Of a stretch of 64,000 nucleotides of DNA, positions 20,401 through 27,130 are shown piece after piece. The translations under genes were made by a program, and so were the position numbers. Position 1 is the stretch's first letter, and every line of letters begins with the position of its first letter. The notes under the pieces were generated by a model that did no database searches, had not been told where the DNA came from, and worked only from the letters and a program-made list of their open reading frames with translations. The stretch comes from Planktothrix paucivesiculata PCC 9631 (GTDB lineage Bacteria; Cyanobacteriota; Cyanobacteriia; Cyanobacteriales; Microcoleaceae), in contig NZ_LR735026.1 of assembly GCF_900009265.2 (NCBI RefSeq), positions 672,499 through 736,498 on the forward strand, in the 5' to 3' direction.

Positions 20401-20934
20401 AGTAATCCGTTTATACTCAGGATTAATCGCCCTTTGATTATAACAATAACGAATTAAAGCAAAAAAATCATCAATGGGAAAATCCAAGTCTAAAATACTA
20501 TCAATTTCATCAATAAAAATACAAAGATGTTGCTCGGGAAACTGCTCAAATAATAATTCCTGAATAAAATCACTCAGCTTTTGTAATAACGAAACATCTT
20601 CCCGTTCTTTCCACCAAGTTTTTAAATTAATTTTTCCTAAACAATTAAACCCTCGCCATAGGTCTCCCACAATTCCTTTATACCATTGTAATGGCGTAAT
20701 TTGTTGACTTCCAATCCGAGTCATATCTACAATCGTACAGCCATATCCATCGCTTTCGAGTCGGGATTTAGCTCGAACCATCAAGGAAGATTTCCCCATT
20801 TGTCGAGCATTAAAAACATAGCAGAAATCCCCGGCTTTGAGTGCGGTATAAAGTTGTTCATCCGCCCGACGGTGAACATAGGTGGGATTATCCTGATCTA
20901 AACTTCCCCCAACTTGATATGAACTAGAAATCAT
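17461..20934 (-). CDS. AAA-like NTPase with 14 C-terminal WD40 repeats
   Basis: This 1157-residue protein starts with an AAA-like domain (AAA_35 type): a P-loop at RQMGKSSL (44-51) and a Walker B at IFIDEID near residue 140. A linker with one hydrophobic segment (about residues 464-485) follows. The rest is fourteen WD40 units, most ending in KLW, enough for two seven-bladed propellers. The membrane segment suggests the propellers and the NTPase domain lie on either side of, or next to, a membrane. Such STAND-like proteins are common in filamentous cyanobacteria and are thought to sense or scaffold; no target is known. Downstream lies repeat copy B. Confidence 0.9.
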   Translation of the reverse strand: MISSSYQVGGSLDQDNPTYVHRRADEQLYTALKAGDFCYVFNARQMGKSSLMVRAKSRLESDGYGCTIVDMTRIGSQQITPLQWYKGIVGDLWRGFNCLGKINLKTWWKEREDVSLLQKLSDFIQELLFEQFPEQHLCIFIDEIDSILDLDFPIDDFFALIRYCYNQRAINPEYKRITFALFGVATPSDLILDKTRTPFNIGQGIDLCGFTVEEALPLAKELQGRITQAQLILKEIIAWTGGQPFLTQKLCQLVDFTLQNAISQDLIPPLGSEAFWIESLVRSHIIEHWETQDEPEHLKTIRDRLFRNEQRAGRLLGIYQQILQNIPVITNDSPEQTELLLSGLLIKKQGYLQIKNRIYQEVFNQSWVEKQLEELRPYSQVLEAWISTGKADESRLLRGQALKDAQTWAMGKSLSDLDYQFLASSVEADRREVQLILEAQRTQEVEARLTQEKQAAKRQKNLLIAVSFALLVACGLGITSYIQYRRSLLSEYQARLSEIQALVSSSDGLFISNRHLDALIEAIKAKNRLKNLQETDINIQDKVENVLRQAVYETDEYNRLLGHKAAVMAVDISPDSSLIASGSVDKTIKLWGRDGQEVATLRGHQGTVRTLNFSTDSQFIASGGDDGTVKLWKRDGTLLNTFGGNGVGVWGVAFSPDGQNIVSSSMDGAVKIWRRDGILLKTLQQQGEGVWGVAFSPDGQWIAAGSFDKTIKLWKSDGTGARTFRGHPGLVVSVAFSPDSQTLASASGDKTVKLWKLDGTLLRTLEGHSAAVYGVAWSPDGQTLASGSVDKTIKLWGRDGTPLHTLKGHLGVIWGLDWSADGQFIASAGAENSVRLWQSQNPFRTVINPYQGGVWGVDISQDGQTIVTGTVDGWVKLWNRQGQLLKTLQSEHRGSVAVDLSQDQNWIVAASNHNTVTLWKRDGTLVKTLIGHTALVWAVALSPNAQIIASGGEDNTIKVWNREGTLRKTLTGHQATVWQVVFSPDGRWLASASADGTVKLWAADGTLLRTFKGHETAVWRVAWSPDGEMLASGSADNTIKLWKRDGTLLRTLEGHTAAVWGVAFSPRGDRLASGSVDNTVKLWTVEGKELTTLRGHSAALRGLAYSPDGKFVASVGEDNNLILWNIENVLNLDLLSYGSNFVRDYLTQSQPEVRRIK

Positions 20935-20960
20935 TATGATTGAAGAAGATAACTCAGAAT

Positions 20961-21011
20961 AGGGAGCAGGGGGAGCAGGGGAGGCAGGGGAGGCAGGGGG
21001 AGCAGGGGAGG
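20961..21011. repeat. GGGGAGCA/GGGGAGGC repeat
   Basis: About 50 bases of tandem GGGGAGCAGG and GGGGAGGCAG units upstream of the AAA-WD40 gene. The complement, CCTGCCTCCC, is the same repeat as the one found inside the purL coding region. Confidence 0.75.
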
Positions 21012-21023
21012 TAAACTCTTTGT

Positions 21024-21095
21024 ATTACCCATTACCCATTTACCCATTACCCATTACCCATTACCCATTACCCATTACCCATTACCCATTACCCG
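21024..21095. repeat. ATTACCC heptamer array
   Basis: About ten tandem copies of ATTACCC, with one TTTACCC irregularity. Read on the minus strand as TAATGGG, the array begins at the stop codon of the ferredoxin gene, whose TAA is followed by CGGGTAATGGG. Confidence 0.85.
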
Positions 21096-21404
21096 TTACT
21101 TGCGCTTTTGGGGTTTAGTTTGAACACTGATCGGGCCATTAACAATAGTTTGGCAGGCTAATCGATAGGTATCTGGTTTTTTCTTCAAAATCCGTGCTTC
21201 TGCCTCCGTGCGGGGGGGGAGATTATCGATCCCTTCAACAATTTCCACAATACAAGTTCCACACTGACCATAACCCCCACAGTTCATCATTTTGCCTGTG
21301 AAGGTATATAAGTCAATCTGGTTTTCTAGGGCCTTCATTCTGAGATTTGCCCCATCCGCAGCAATAATTTCCTTATTTTCACTAACAAATCTGATATTAC
21401 CCAT
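21096..21404 (-). CDS. 2Fe-2S ferredoxin
   Basis: A 102-residue plant-type ferredoxin fold. The cluster ligands are three cysteines in [11 protein letters not shown] and a fourth in RLACQT. The pattern CxxxxxCxxC is that of the isc/adrenodoxin-like and related bacterial ferredoxins rather than photosynthetic PetF (CxxxxCxxC). It carries one electron between unidentified partners. The C-terminus is basic (KPQKRK). The stop codon merges with the heptamer array. Confidence 0.85.
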   Translation of the reverse strand: MGNIRFVSENKEIIAADGANLRMKALENQIDLYTFTGKMMNCGGYGQCGTCIVEIVEGIDNLPPRTEAEARILKKKPDTYRLACQTIVNGPISVQTKPQKRK

Positions 21405-21478
21405 TTTGATGTCCTAGCTGCATTAATATAGCGTCTCTTTCAAATTATAAGACAAGCCTGGGAGCTTGAAAACTCAGT

Positions 21479-22827
21479 GTCTTCAGACCACCAGATGAAA
21501 AGCAACTCAAGGGAATTTATTCCCCGTGAATATTTCCCAATCTATATTAATATAAGGTGGGTCGAAAAAAGGAGATTTCCATGATAGTTCTGGAATACAA
21601 AATTAAAGGTAAACCCAATCAATACAAAGCGATTGATCAAGCAATTCGCACCACCCAATTCATTCGCAATAAAGCGATTCGGTATTGGATGGATAATTCA
21701 AGAGAATTAAAGATTGATAAATTTGCCTTAAACAAATATTCCACAACTCTTAGAAATCAATTCCCCTTTGTTGCCGATCTAAATTCAATGGCAGTTCAAT
21801 CCGCCGCCGAGCGAGGATGGACTGCCATTAGTCGTTTTTACGACACTTCGGCAAAGCTCAGTGACCATTGTAAGAAGAAGATCTCTGGTAAAAAAGGATA
21901 TCCCAAATTTCAAAAAGATTGCCGTTCCGTTGAATATAAAACATCGGGATGGAAATTACACTCAACTAAAAGACAGATTACCTTTACTGATAAAAATGGG
22001 ATTGGTAAAGTTAAATTGTTAGGGAAATGGGATATCCATACCTACAACGTCAAAGATATAAAACGAGTGCGTCTAATCCGTCGTGCCGATGGATTAGACG
22101 CTCAGTTTTATCTGAATATTGATGTCACCGATATTCAACCTAAAACTGGAAAGGAAATCGGACTTGATGTAGGAATTGAGTCGTTTTATACAGACTCAAA
22201 TGGCTATCAAGAGCCAAATCCTAAGTTTCTGAGAAAAGCTGAACAATCAATTAAAAAATCTCAGAGACAAATCTATAAGAAAGTTAAAGGGTCATCGGGT
22301 AGATGCAAAGCTAGAAAAGTATACGCTAAAAAACACTTAAAAGTAAGTAGACAACGGAATGAACACGCCAAGAGAATTGCGCGTAACGTATGCACATCTA
22401 ACGATGTAGTCGTCTATGAAGATTTAAGTGTTAGAAATTTAGTTAAAAACCATTGTTTAGCTAAATTAATTATTGATGCAAGTTGGTATTTGTTTCGGAA
22501 ATGGATAGAGTATTTTGCAGCTAAGTTTAATAAATTGGCAATTCCGGTTGCACCCCATTACACTTCGCAGAAATGCAGTAATTGTGGGGTAATAGTAAAA
22601 AAATCTCTATCAACCCGCACCCATATTTGTAATTGTGGATGTGAGTTACATAGAGATACAAATGCTGCAATTAATATTCTAAATCTTGGGAAACAAACTA
22701 GGGATGGGCAATCCCGAAGTAACGCTAATGGACTAGAAACCTCTACTCTACTTGGGGAAACCCTGGCGGAGCAAGTATCTAGGTTGAAGTTAGAATCGAG
22801 CCCGTCTTCAGACGGTGAGAGTGTCAA
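21479..22827 (+). mobile_element. IS200/IS605-type element carrying only tnpB
   Basis: The tnpB gene is enclosed by structured ends. Both ends contain GTCTTCAGAC: at 21479-21488 on the left, and within the hairpin CCGTC-TTCA-GACGG (802-815 of the 23rd kilobase, 22802-22815) on the right. A further hairpin, GGGAA-TTTA-TTCCC, lies left of the gene. The right boundary is placed at TCAA (22824-22827) by analogy with IS608. No tnpA transposase is present, so the element would depend on one elsewhere. Exact ends are inferred. Confidence 0.6.
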
Positions 22828-22840
22828 TACAAAAAGTTAA
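21581..22840 (+). CDS. tnpB: TnpB RNA-guided endonuclease, IS200/IS605 family
   Basis: TnpB is an RNA-guided DNA nuclease, ancestor of Cas12. The RuvC acids are all present: Asp196 (GLDVGIES), Glu280 (VYEDLS) and Asp359 (HRDTNAA). The zinc-ribbon cysteines are CSNC and CNCGC. I chose the ATG at 21581 because GGAG stands six bases before it; the frame is open back to a GTG at 21557. The 419-residue protein looks intact and may be active. The guide RNA would normally come from the 3' end of the gene and the right end of the element. Confidence 0.88.
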   Translation: MIVLEYKIKGKPNQYKAIDQAIRTTQFIRNKAIRYWMDNSRELKIDKFALNKYSTTLRNQFPFVADLNSMAVQSAAERGWTAISRFYDTSAKLSDHCKKKISGKKGYPKFQKDCRSVEYKTSGWKLHSTKRQITFTDKNGIGKVKLLGKWDIHTYNVKDIKRVRLIRRADGLDAQFYLNIDVTDIQPKTGKEIGLDVGIESFYTDSNGYQEPNPKFLRKAEQSIKKSQRQIYKKVKGSSGRCKARKVYAKKHLKVSRQRNEHAKRIARNVCTSNDVVVYEDLSVRNLVKNHCLAKLIIDASWYLFRKWIEYFAAKFNKLAIPVAPHYTSQKCSNCGVIVKKSLSTRTHICNCGCELHRDTNAAINILNLGKQTRDGQSRSNANGLETSTLLGETLAEQVSRLKLESSPSSDGESVNTKS

Positions 22841-22850
22841 CATTTCAACG

Positions 22851-25157
22851 TTACAAAGGAGAATCCGACAGAATATTGCCCGGAAGATTACTAACAGCCC
22901 GTTGCAAAGCAGACAGAGCGCGATTATAACCGATGATGGCATTGAGGAGTCGGTTTTGGGCGCGAGTTAAGTCCGTTTCCTGGTTGATCACTTCCAACTG
23001 AGTTCCCACCCCCGCTTGAAATCGTAAACGCGCTAAACGTAAGGCTTCCGTTGCTTCCTCCACCCCTAAACTAGAGGTTTGAATATTATCAAAGTTAGCT
23101 TGGAGGTCATAGTAAGCCCGTTCGGCATCCAAACGAATTTGATTGAGTAACTGATTAAAACGCTCATCCGCAATGCCAATATCTAACTCCCGTTGTCGGG
23201 CTTGAGCTTTAGCCGCACCGCCATCAAAGAAATTCCAAGACAACTGGACTTGAGCATTATAACCATCGGCCCAACCCCGAATGGCCCCGTAATCAGGGTC
23301 ACCATCGATTCTTCCCAGGACGTTATAACTAGCCCCCACCGTAACATTCGGGCGAGTTGCTGCTAGAGCCGCCCGGCGTAATTGTTGAGCGCGATCGCGT
23401 TCGGCTAACTGTTCTTCCAACTCCGCCCGATTTTGATAGGCTTGAACAATGGTTTCTTCCAAGGTTAAATCCCAAGCACCCGCCAAAGCAATTGGGTCAG
23501 CCGCCAATAAATTCGTATTTTCATCAATATTCAGAAGCGCCGCCAGTTCTCGCCGAGTTTGAAATTGACTGCGCTGGGAATTAGTTAGATCCTGTTGGTT
23601 ATTGGCAAGGGTGACACGGGCCTGCAACACTTCAAAACGGGTTCCCACCCCAGCCCGCTCCAGGGCTTCGGCATCATCTAAACTTTTTTGAGAGTTTCGC
23701 ACAGCAGCCGCTTGAATTTCCACCGCCGCATCGGCTTCTTGCAAATTGTAATAGGCACGAGCCACATTAAATCGGACTTCTTCTAATGTCGTTTCTAACC
23801 TTAATTCCAGGATGCGGAACTGTTCTTCTGAAGCCTTAATCCTAGCTCCTCTCAATCCATTGATTCCCAGGTCGTACTGCAATTGAAAGGAATTATCAAA
23901 GGTATAGATTCCATAGTAGTTCTGAAATTCAATCTGATCGGCCTCCTCGGGATTATTAAACCGAGCCACCCGCAGCCGTCGATTTTGAGCCCGAACTTGC
24001 AAGCTTTCTGTCGCAGAAACCGTACGAGAAAAACCGGAACTAAAACTTAAACTCGGATATAAAGCCGCCTGAGATTCCCTCAAGGTCGCTAAGCTTTGTT
24101 CAACTTGTAGTTGGGCAATACTCACACTTTCATTATTCCGAATCGCTAAATCAATTGCCTGTTGGAGGGTCACGGGAACCGTTTCCTCAATATTCACCTG
24201 TTCGGGTAAGGTGGGTCGATACAGGGGATCACTACTCGGCAGTAGAATTCGGGGCGGATTAGTTTGTAAGGTGCCGTTGGGAGTCGGAGGCGGAAAGGGT
24301 GTGGTTGGGGGGGTGAGGTCAGGAACCGTTAAGGCGGGTCTGCTGACTTGAGCCAGTTGGGAAGGTGGAGATTGCCGGACTCGATTCCCTGCATCGGTCA
24401 GAGGGGCAGCTTGGGCAGAGGGATTCGGTAATGCAACTTGAATCTCTTGCAGAGTATGGTTTTCTGAGGATAGGGAATTATTTCCCAGGGGATGGGGCAA
24501 GTTAAAGACGGGGTTTACCCTGGCAGTCGGTTTTGGCCCAGGGTCTGGGATGGTTGGGCTAGAAGCAGCCGGGGTACTCGTGGAGATTGATTGGGTATCA
24601 ACAACGGTAGATTCCGTCGCAGTGGGTACAGGCTGTTGAGCAGTTTTTGTAGGATTTTGTTTAAAAACTGGCGCAGGAGACCGGGTAAGGGACTCCGATG
24701 TCATCAATAGATTATCGATGATCCGATGGCCAGGAGTAGAAACTCCTAATTGAGATTTTTTAGGATTTTGCTTAAAAGTAGAATTTAGGATTTCTGGGGG
24801 TAAAGACGTTTGATTAGAAACGCTTTCCACTTTCTTTATAGGGGCTGTTTCCGGTGTAGAGTTAGAACTCTGTTGTTGTTTTCCCGCAGTAACATCTATA
24901 ACTGCCGCGCCGGAATCTTCCTTTGGCGTCGGTGTTGAATCTAGGGACGAAGATTCCAGACTAGCTTCTACCTGAGCCGGAGCCGGATATTGAGATTTTG
25001 TAGGATTTTGTTTAAACCCCTGGGGTTGAGTTTTATTCGAGTCGGGCCAATTATCCTGAGATTCAACGGGGGAAGGAACGGCTGTTCCTGGCCCCACATT
25101 GATTAAAGTAATTGCTCCACTCACTCCCACAGCCATCAAATTACGAAGAACGGACAT
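22851..25157 (-). CDS. TolC family outer membrane efflux protein with long N-terminal extension
   Basis: The C-terminal 430 or so residues form two OEP domains with the heptad-rich helices of TolC-type trimeric channels, used with type I secretion and multidrug pumps. An N-terminal hydrophobic stretch (residues 5-27) is a signal peptide. Between them is a low-complexity Pro/Thr/Ser-rich region of some 300 residues. It holds three copies of FKQNPxK (residues 48-54, 128-134, 165-171). I do not know what that motif does. The gene ends 24 bases from the TnpB element. Confidence 0.85.
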   Translation of the reverse strand: MSVLRNLMAVGVSGAITLINVGPGTAVPSPVESQDNWPDSNKTQPQGFKQNPTKSQYPAPAQVEASLESSSLDSTPTPKEDSGAAVIDVTAGKQQQSSNSTPETAPIKKVESVSNQTSLPPEILNSTFKQNPKKSQLGVSTPGHRIIDNLLMTSESLTRSPAPVFKQNPTKTAQQPVPTATESTVVDTQSISTSTPAASSPTIPDPGPKPTARVNPVFNLPHPLGNNSLSSENHTLQEIQVALPNPSAQAAPLTDAGNRVRQSPPSQLAQVSRPALTVPDLTPPTTPFPPPTPNGTLQTNPPRILLPSSDPLYRPTLPEQVNIEETVPVTLQQAIDLAIRNNESVSIAQLQVEQSLATLRESQAALYPSLSFSSGFSRTVSATESLQVRAQNRRLRVARFNNPEEADQIEFQNYYGIYTFDNSFQLQYDLGINGLRGARIKASEEQFRILELRLETTLEEVRFNVARAYYNLQEADAAVEIQAAAVRNSQKSLDDAEALERAGVGTRFEVLQARVTLANNQQDLTNSQRSQFQTRRELAALLNIDENTNLLAADPIALAGAWDLTLEETIVQAYQNRAELEEQLAERDRAQQLRRAALAATRPNVTVGASYNVLGRIDGDPDYGAIRGWADGYNAQVQLSWNFFDGGAAKAQARQRELDIGIADERFNQLLNQIRLDAERAYYDLQANFDNIQTSSLGVEEATEALRLARLRFQAGVGTQLEVINQETDLTRAQNRLLNAIIGYNRALSALQRAVSNLPGNILSDSPL

Positions 25158-25280
25158 AAGGCTTCTTTTCTTGTCTACAAGTCCAGAAACAATTTTAGAC
25201 TAAGGGAGCAATATTCCTAAGTTTTTTGATGTTTAAATGGCTGATAGGAGTACCCAAACCCAAGCGGATCAAGGATTATT

Positions 25281-25697
25281 TTAGCAAGCGATGTGTTCTG
25301 CTTCTAAATCTAAAAGGCGCAGCAAATGCAGGTCGCCCCGGGCGATCGCGGCTGCACGTCTACGGTTGAGTAAACGGCACAAATGATCCGCGTGAACTTT
25401 TGCCAGGTGATCGTCGAGGGGTTTCTCAAATGTAGCCAAATGCAGTACCGCTCCTCCCTGGGTTTGCGCCGGCTGGCTTTTCTTGGAAACCACTTCGTTG
25501 AGGGAATGTTGGGGCTCTGTACTGCTGTAGGATACACCTCGATACTTCAGGCAGTGAGAGGTTTTAGGCACGGGAACATGGCGAGGATAGTGAAATTGGA
25601 CGCTTTGACCCCGATATTTGCCTGTTAATTCGCTTTCCACTGTATCCATTGGCGAAAAAGAGGTTTCGTACTGATGACCACGATAGGTGAGTTTCAT
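25281..25697 (-). CDS. DUF4278 domain protein
   Basis: A 138-residue protein with the DUF4278 signature: repeated short strands of the form LxYRGxxY (LTYRGHQYE at the start, GKYRGQSVQF, LKYRGVSYS). The C-terminal half is helical and has paired arginines (CRLLNRRRAAAIARG). The family is widespread in cyanobacteria and of unknown function. AGGAG lies just upstream of the start on the minus strand. Confidence 0.75.
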   Translation of the reverse strand: MKLTYRGHQYETSFSPMDTVESELTGKYRGQSVQFHYPRHVPVPKTSHCLKYRGVSYSSTEPQHSLNEVVSKKSQPAQTQGGAVLHLATFEKPLDDHLAKVHADHLCRLLNRRRAAAIARGDLHLLRLLDLEAEHIAC

Positions 25698-26072
25698 ATC
25701 TGTTTCTCCTGACTCTAGTTTTAAAGGTGCTGTCTTAAAGACAAATTCTAAACGATCTTCTTATTTCTGTATTCATTGTTACATTTTTTCAGGTTAAATC
25801 GAAAAACTTAATAATTATTTAGGAATTGTCCATGTGTTAGGAGTTGAGGGTTGATTTCAGGCTGGATCTGTGTCATCCTCTAAAACACTTTAAATCTTTA
25901 CCTTGGTTGATCTTCAGCGAGGAGAGACTGCTGGTGGGCTATTTTTTGATTGAGTAGGAAAGATAAAATTACAGGGCGATCGCCAACGGCTATAAAACTT
26001 TTATTAAGAAAATTATTAAGAAATGTAAAGAGTGTTAATATTGTCTTAACTGAATTCTTAATCAAACTATCC

Positions 26073-26405
26073 ATGCTAAGTTCCAACTTGCCCGAAGAGT
26101 CAGAGCTTCTCAAATCGATCTTAGAACCGCTACTGGAGGATTTTGAATACTGGTTTGAGCGATCGCGCCATCTTTTAGAAACGGAGGAGATGTCCTTTTT
26201 GACTCAACCGCAACAATCTGACCTTCTGAACCGAATTATCCAAGCCCAACAGAAGGTGATAGCGACTAAAACGCTGTTTCACGCGACCGGGGGGCAAGTG
26301 GGAATAGAAATTACGGTATTAATGCCTTGGCATAAACTATTAACAGAATGTTGGCAGGTGGCGGCTCGGTTTCGTATGGAACAAGCTAATCAAGTCAAAA
26401 ATTAA
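26073..26405 (+). CDS. DUF2605 domain protein
   Basis: A 110-residue, mainly helical protein matching DUF2605, a cyanobacterial family of unknown function. The hallmark is LEPLLEDFEYWFERSRHLLE near the N-terminus. The frame is open back to 25950, but the family starts at about this ATG, and the extra upstream residues are basic and unlike the family. A DUF2973 gene follows at 26600, the usual pairing. Confidence 0.75.
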   Translation: MLSSNLPEESELLKSILEPLLEDFEYWFERSRHLLETEEMSFLTQPQQSDLLNRIIQAQQKVIATKTLFHATGGQVGIEITVLMPWHKLLTECWQVAARFRMEQANQVKN

Positions 26406-26599
26406 GATCACAGGGTAAACCCCGAAACAATTAATCATTTTTTAAGTCGAAAGGTTCAATTTCTTGATAGAGTATAGGAAGATCCAGGTAAATGAGCGTT
26501 TCAATCAATCTCCCGGATTAAGCTCTAAAATAAAATACCCTTTCTATTAAAAAATCGCTGTAAATTAACCGAATAAACCCTAGCATTAAGGAGATAAAA

Positions 26600-26911
26600 A
26601 TGTTACACTTAGTTTACGTCTTGGCTTTTACAATTCTGGCTTTTCTGGCTGTTCGGAATTTAATTCAGAGTCTTTTGACCGTGGGGATGGAATCCCATAA
26701 ACTTCATGATCCTCGCAACTATGGCGGGTTAAATCATTCGGGACAAAGGGGAAAAGTCCTCCATCCAGAACTACTCGATGACACCGGAAATTTAATTAAT
26801 GAACCTTTGTTAGTAATGCGCTCTTTATCCGTTCAGGATGCGCGAAATCAATTAGATAATTTATATGAATCTTCTCCGGGTTATGGGGATGATAACCGTG
26901 ACGAAGAATAA
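26600..26911 (+). CDS. DUF2973 domain protein
   Basis: A 103-residue protein beginning with one membrane helix (about residues 2-25) and a conserved block (MESHKLHDPRNYGGLNHSG), as in DUF2973. The C-terminal tail is acidic. AAGGAG lies nine bases before the ATG. It follows the DUF2605 gene, and these two families commonly occur together in cyanobacteria; the shared role is unknown. Confidence 0.78.
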   Translation: MLHLVYVLAFTILAFLAVRNLIQSLLTVGMESHKLHDPRNYGGLNHSGQRGKVLHPELLDDTGNLINEPLLVMRSLSVQDARNQLDNLYESSPGYGDDNRDEE

Positions 26912-26945
26912 AAATCATAAAAAAATTTAAGTTGAAGTGGGAAAG

Positions 26946-26977
26946 CCCACACCCGTTTCGATAGAATGGGGTGTGGG
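26946..26977 (+). terminator. hairpin after the DUF2973 gene
   Basis: CCCACACCC (26946-26954) pairs perfectly with GGGTGTGGG (26969-26977). No T-run follows, so it may be a processing or stability hairpin rather than an intrinsic terminator. Confidence 0.4.
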
Positions 26978-27130
26978 TAGGTCGCCCAGCCTATATAATA
27001 TTCTCAAGGAGTTAGCCCTAGTTCCCCACAGTTCTCCATGGTTCCATGTTCTGGTAGATTAAACCTAAATATTGATCGTTAACCTGTGATTTTCAGTTAA
27101 ATTAGGAATTATCAGCTTGCGATTCCATCT

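Noticed and set aside
20961-21095. CRISPR array
   Set aside because: The repeats are short tandem units without unique spacers of constant length, and no cas genes are nearby.
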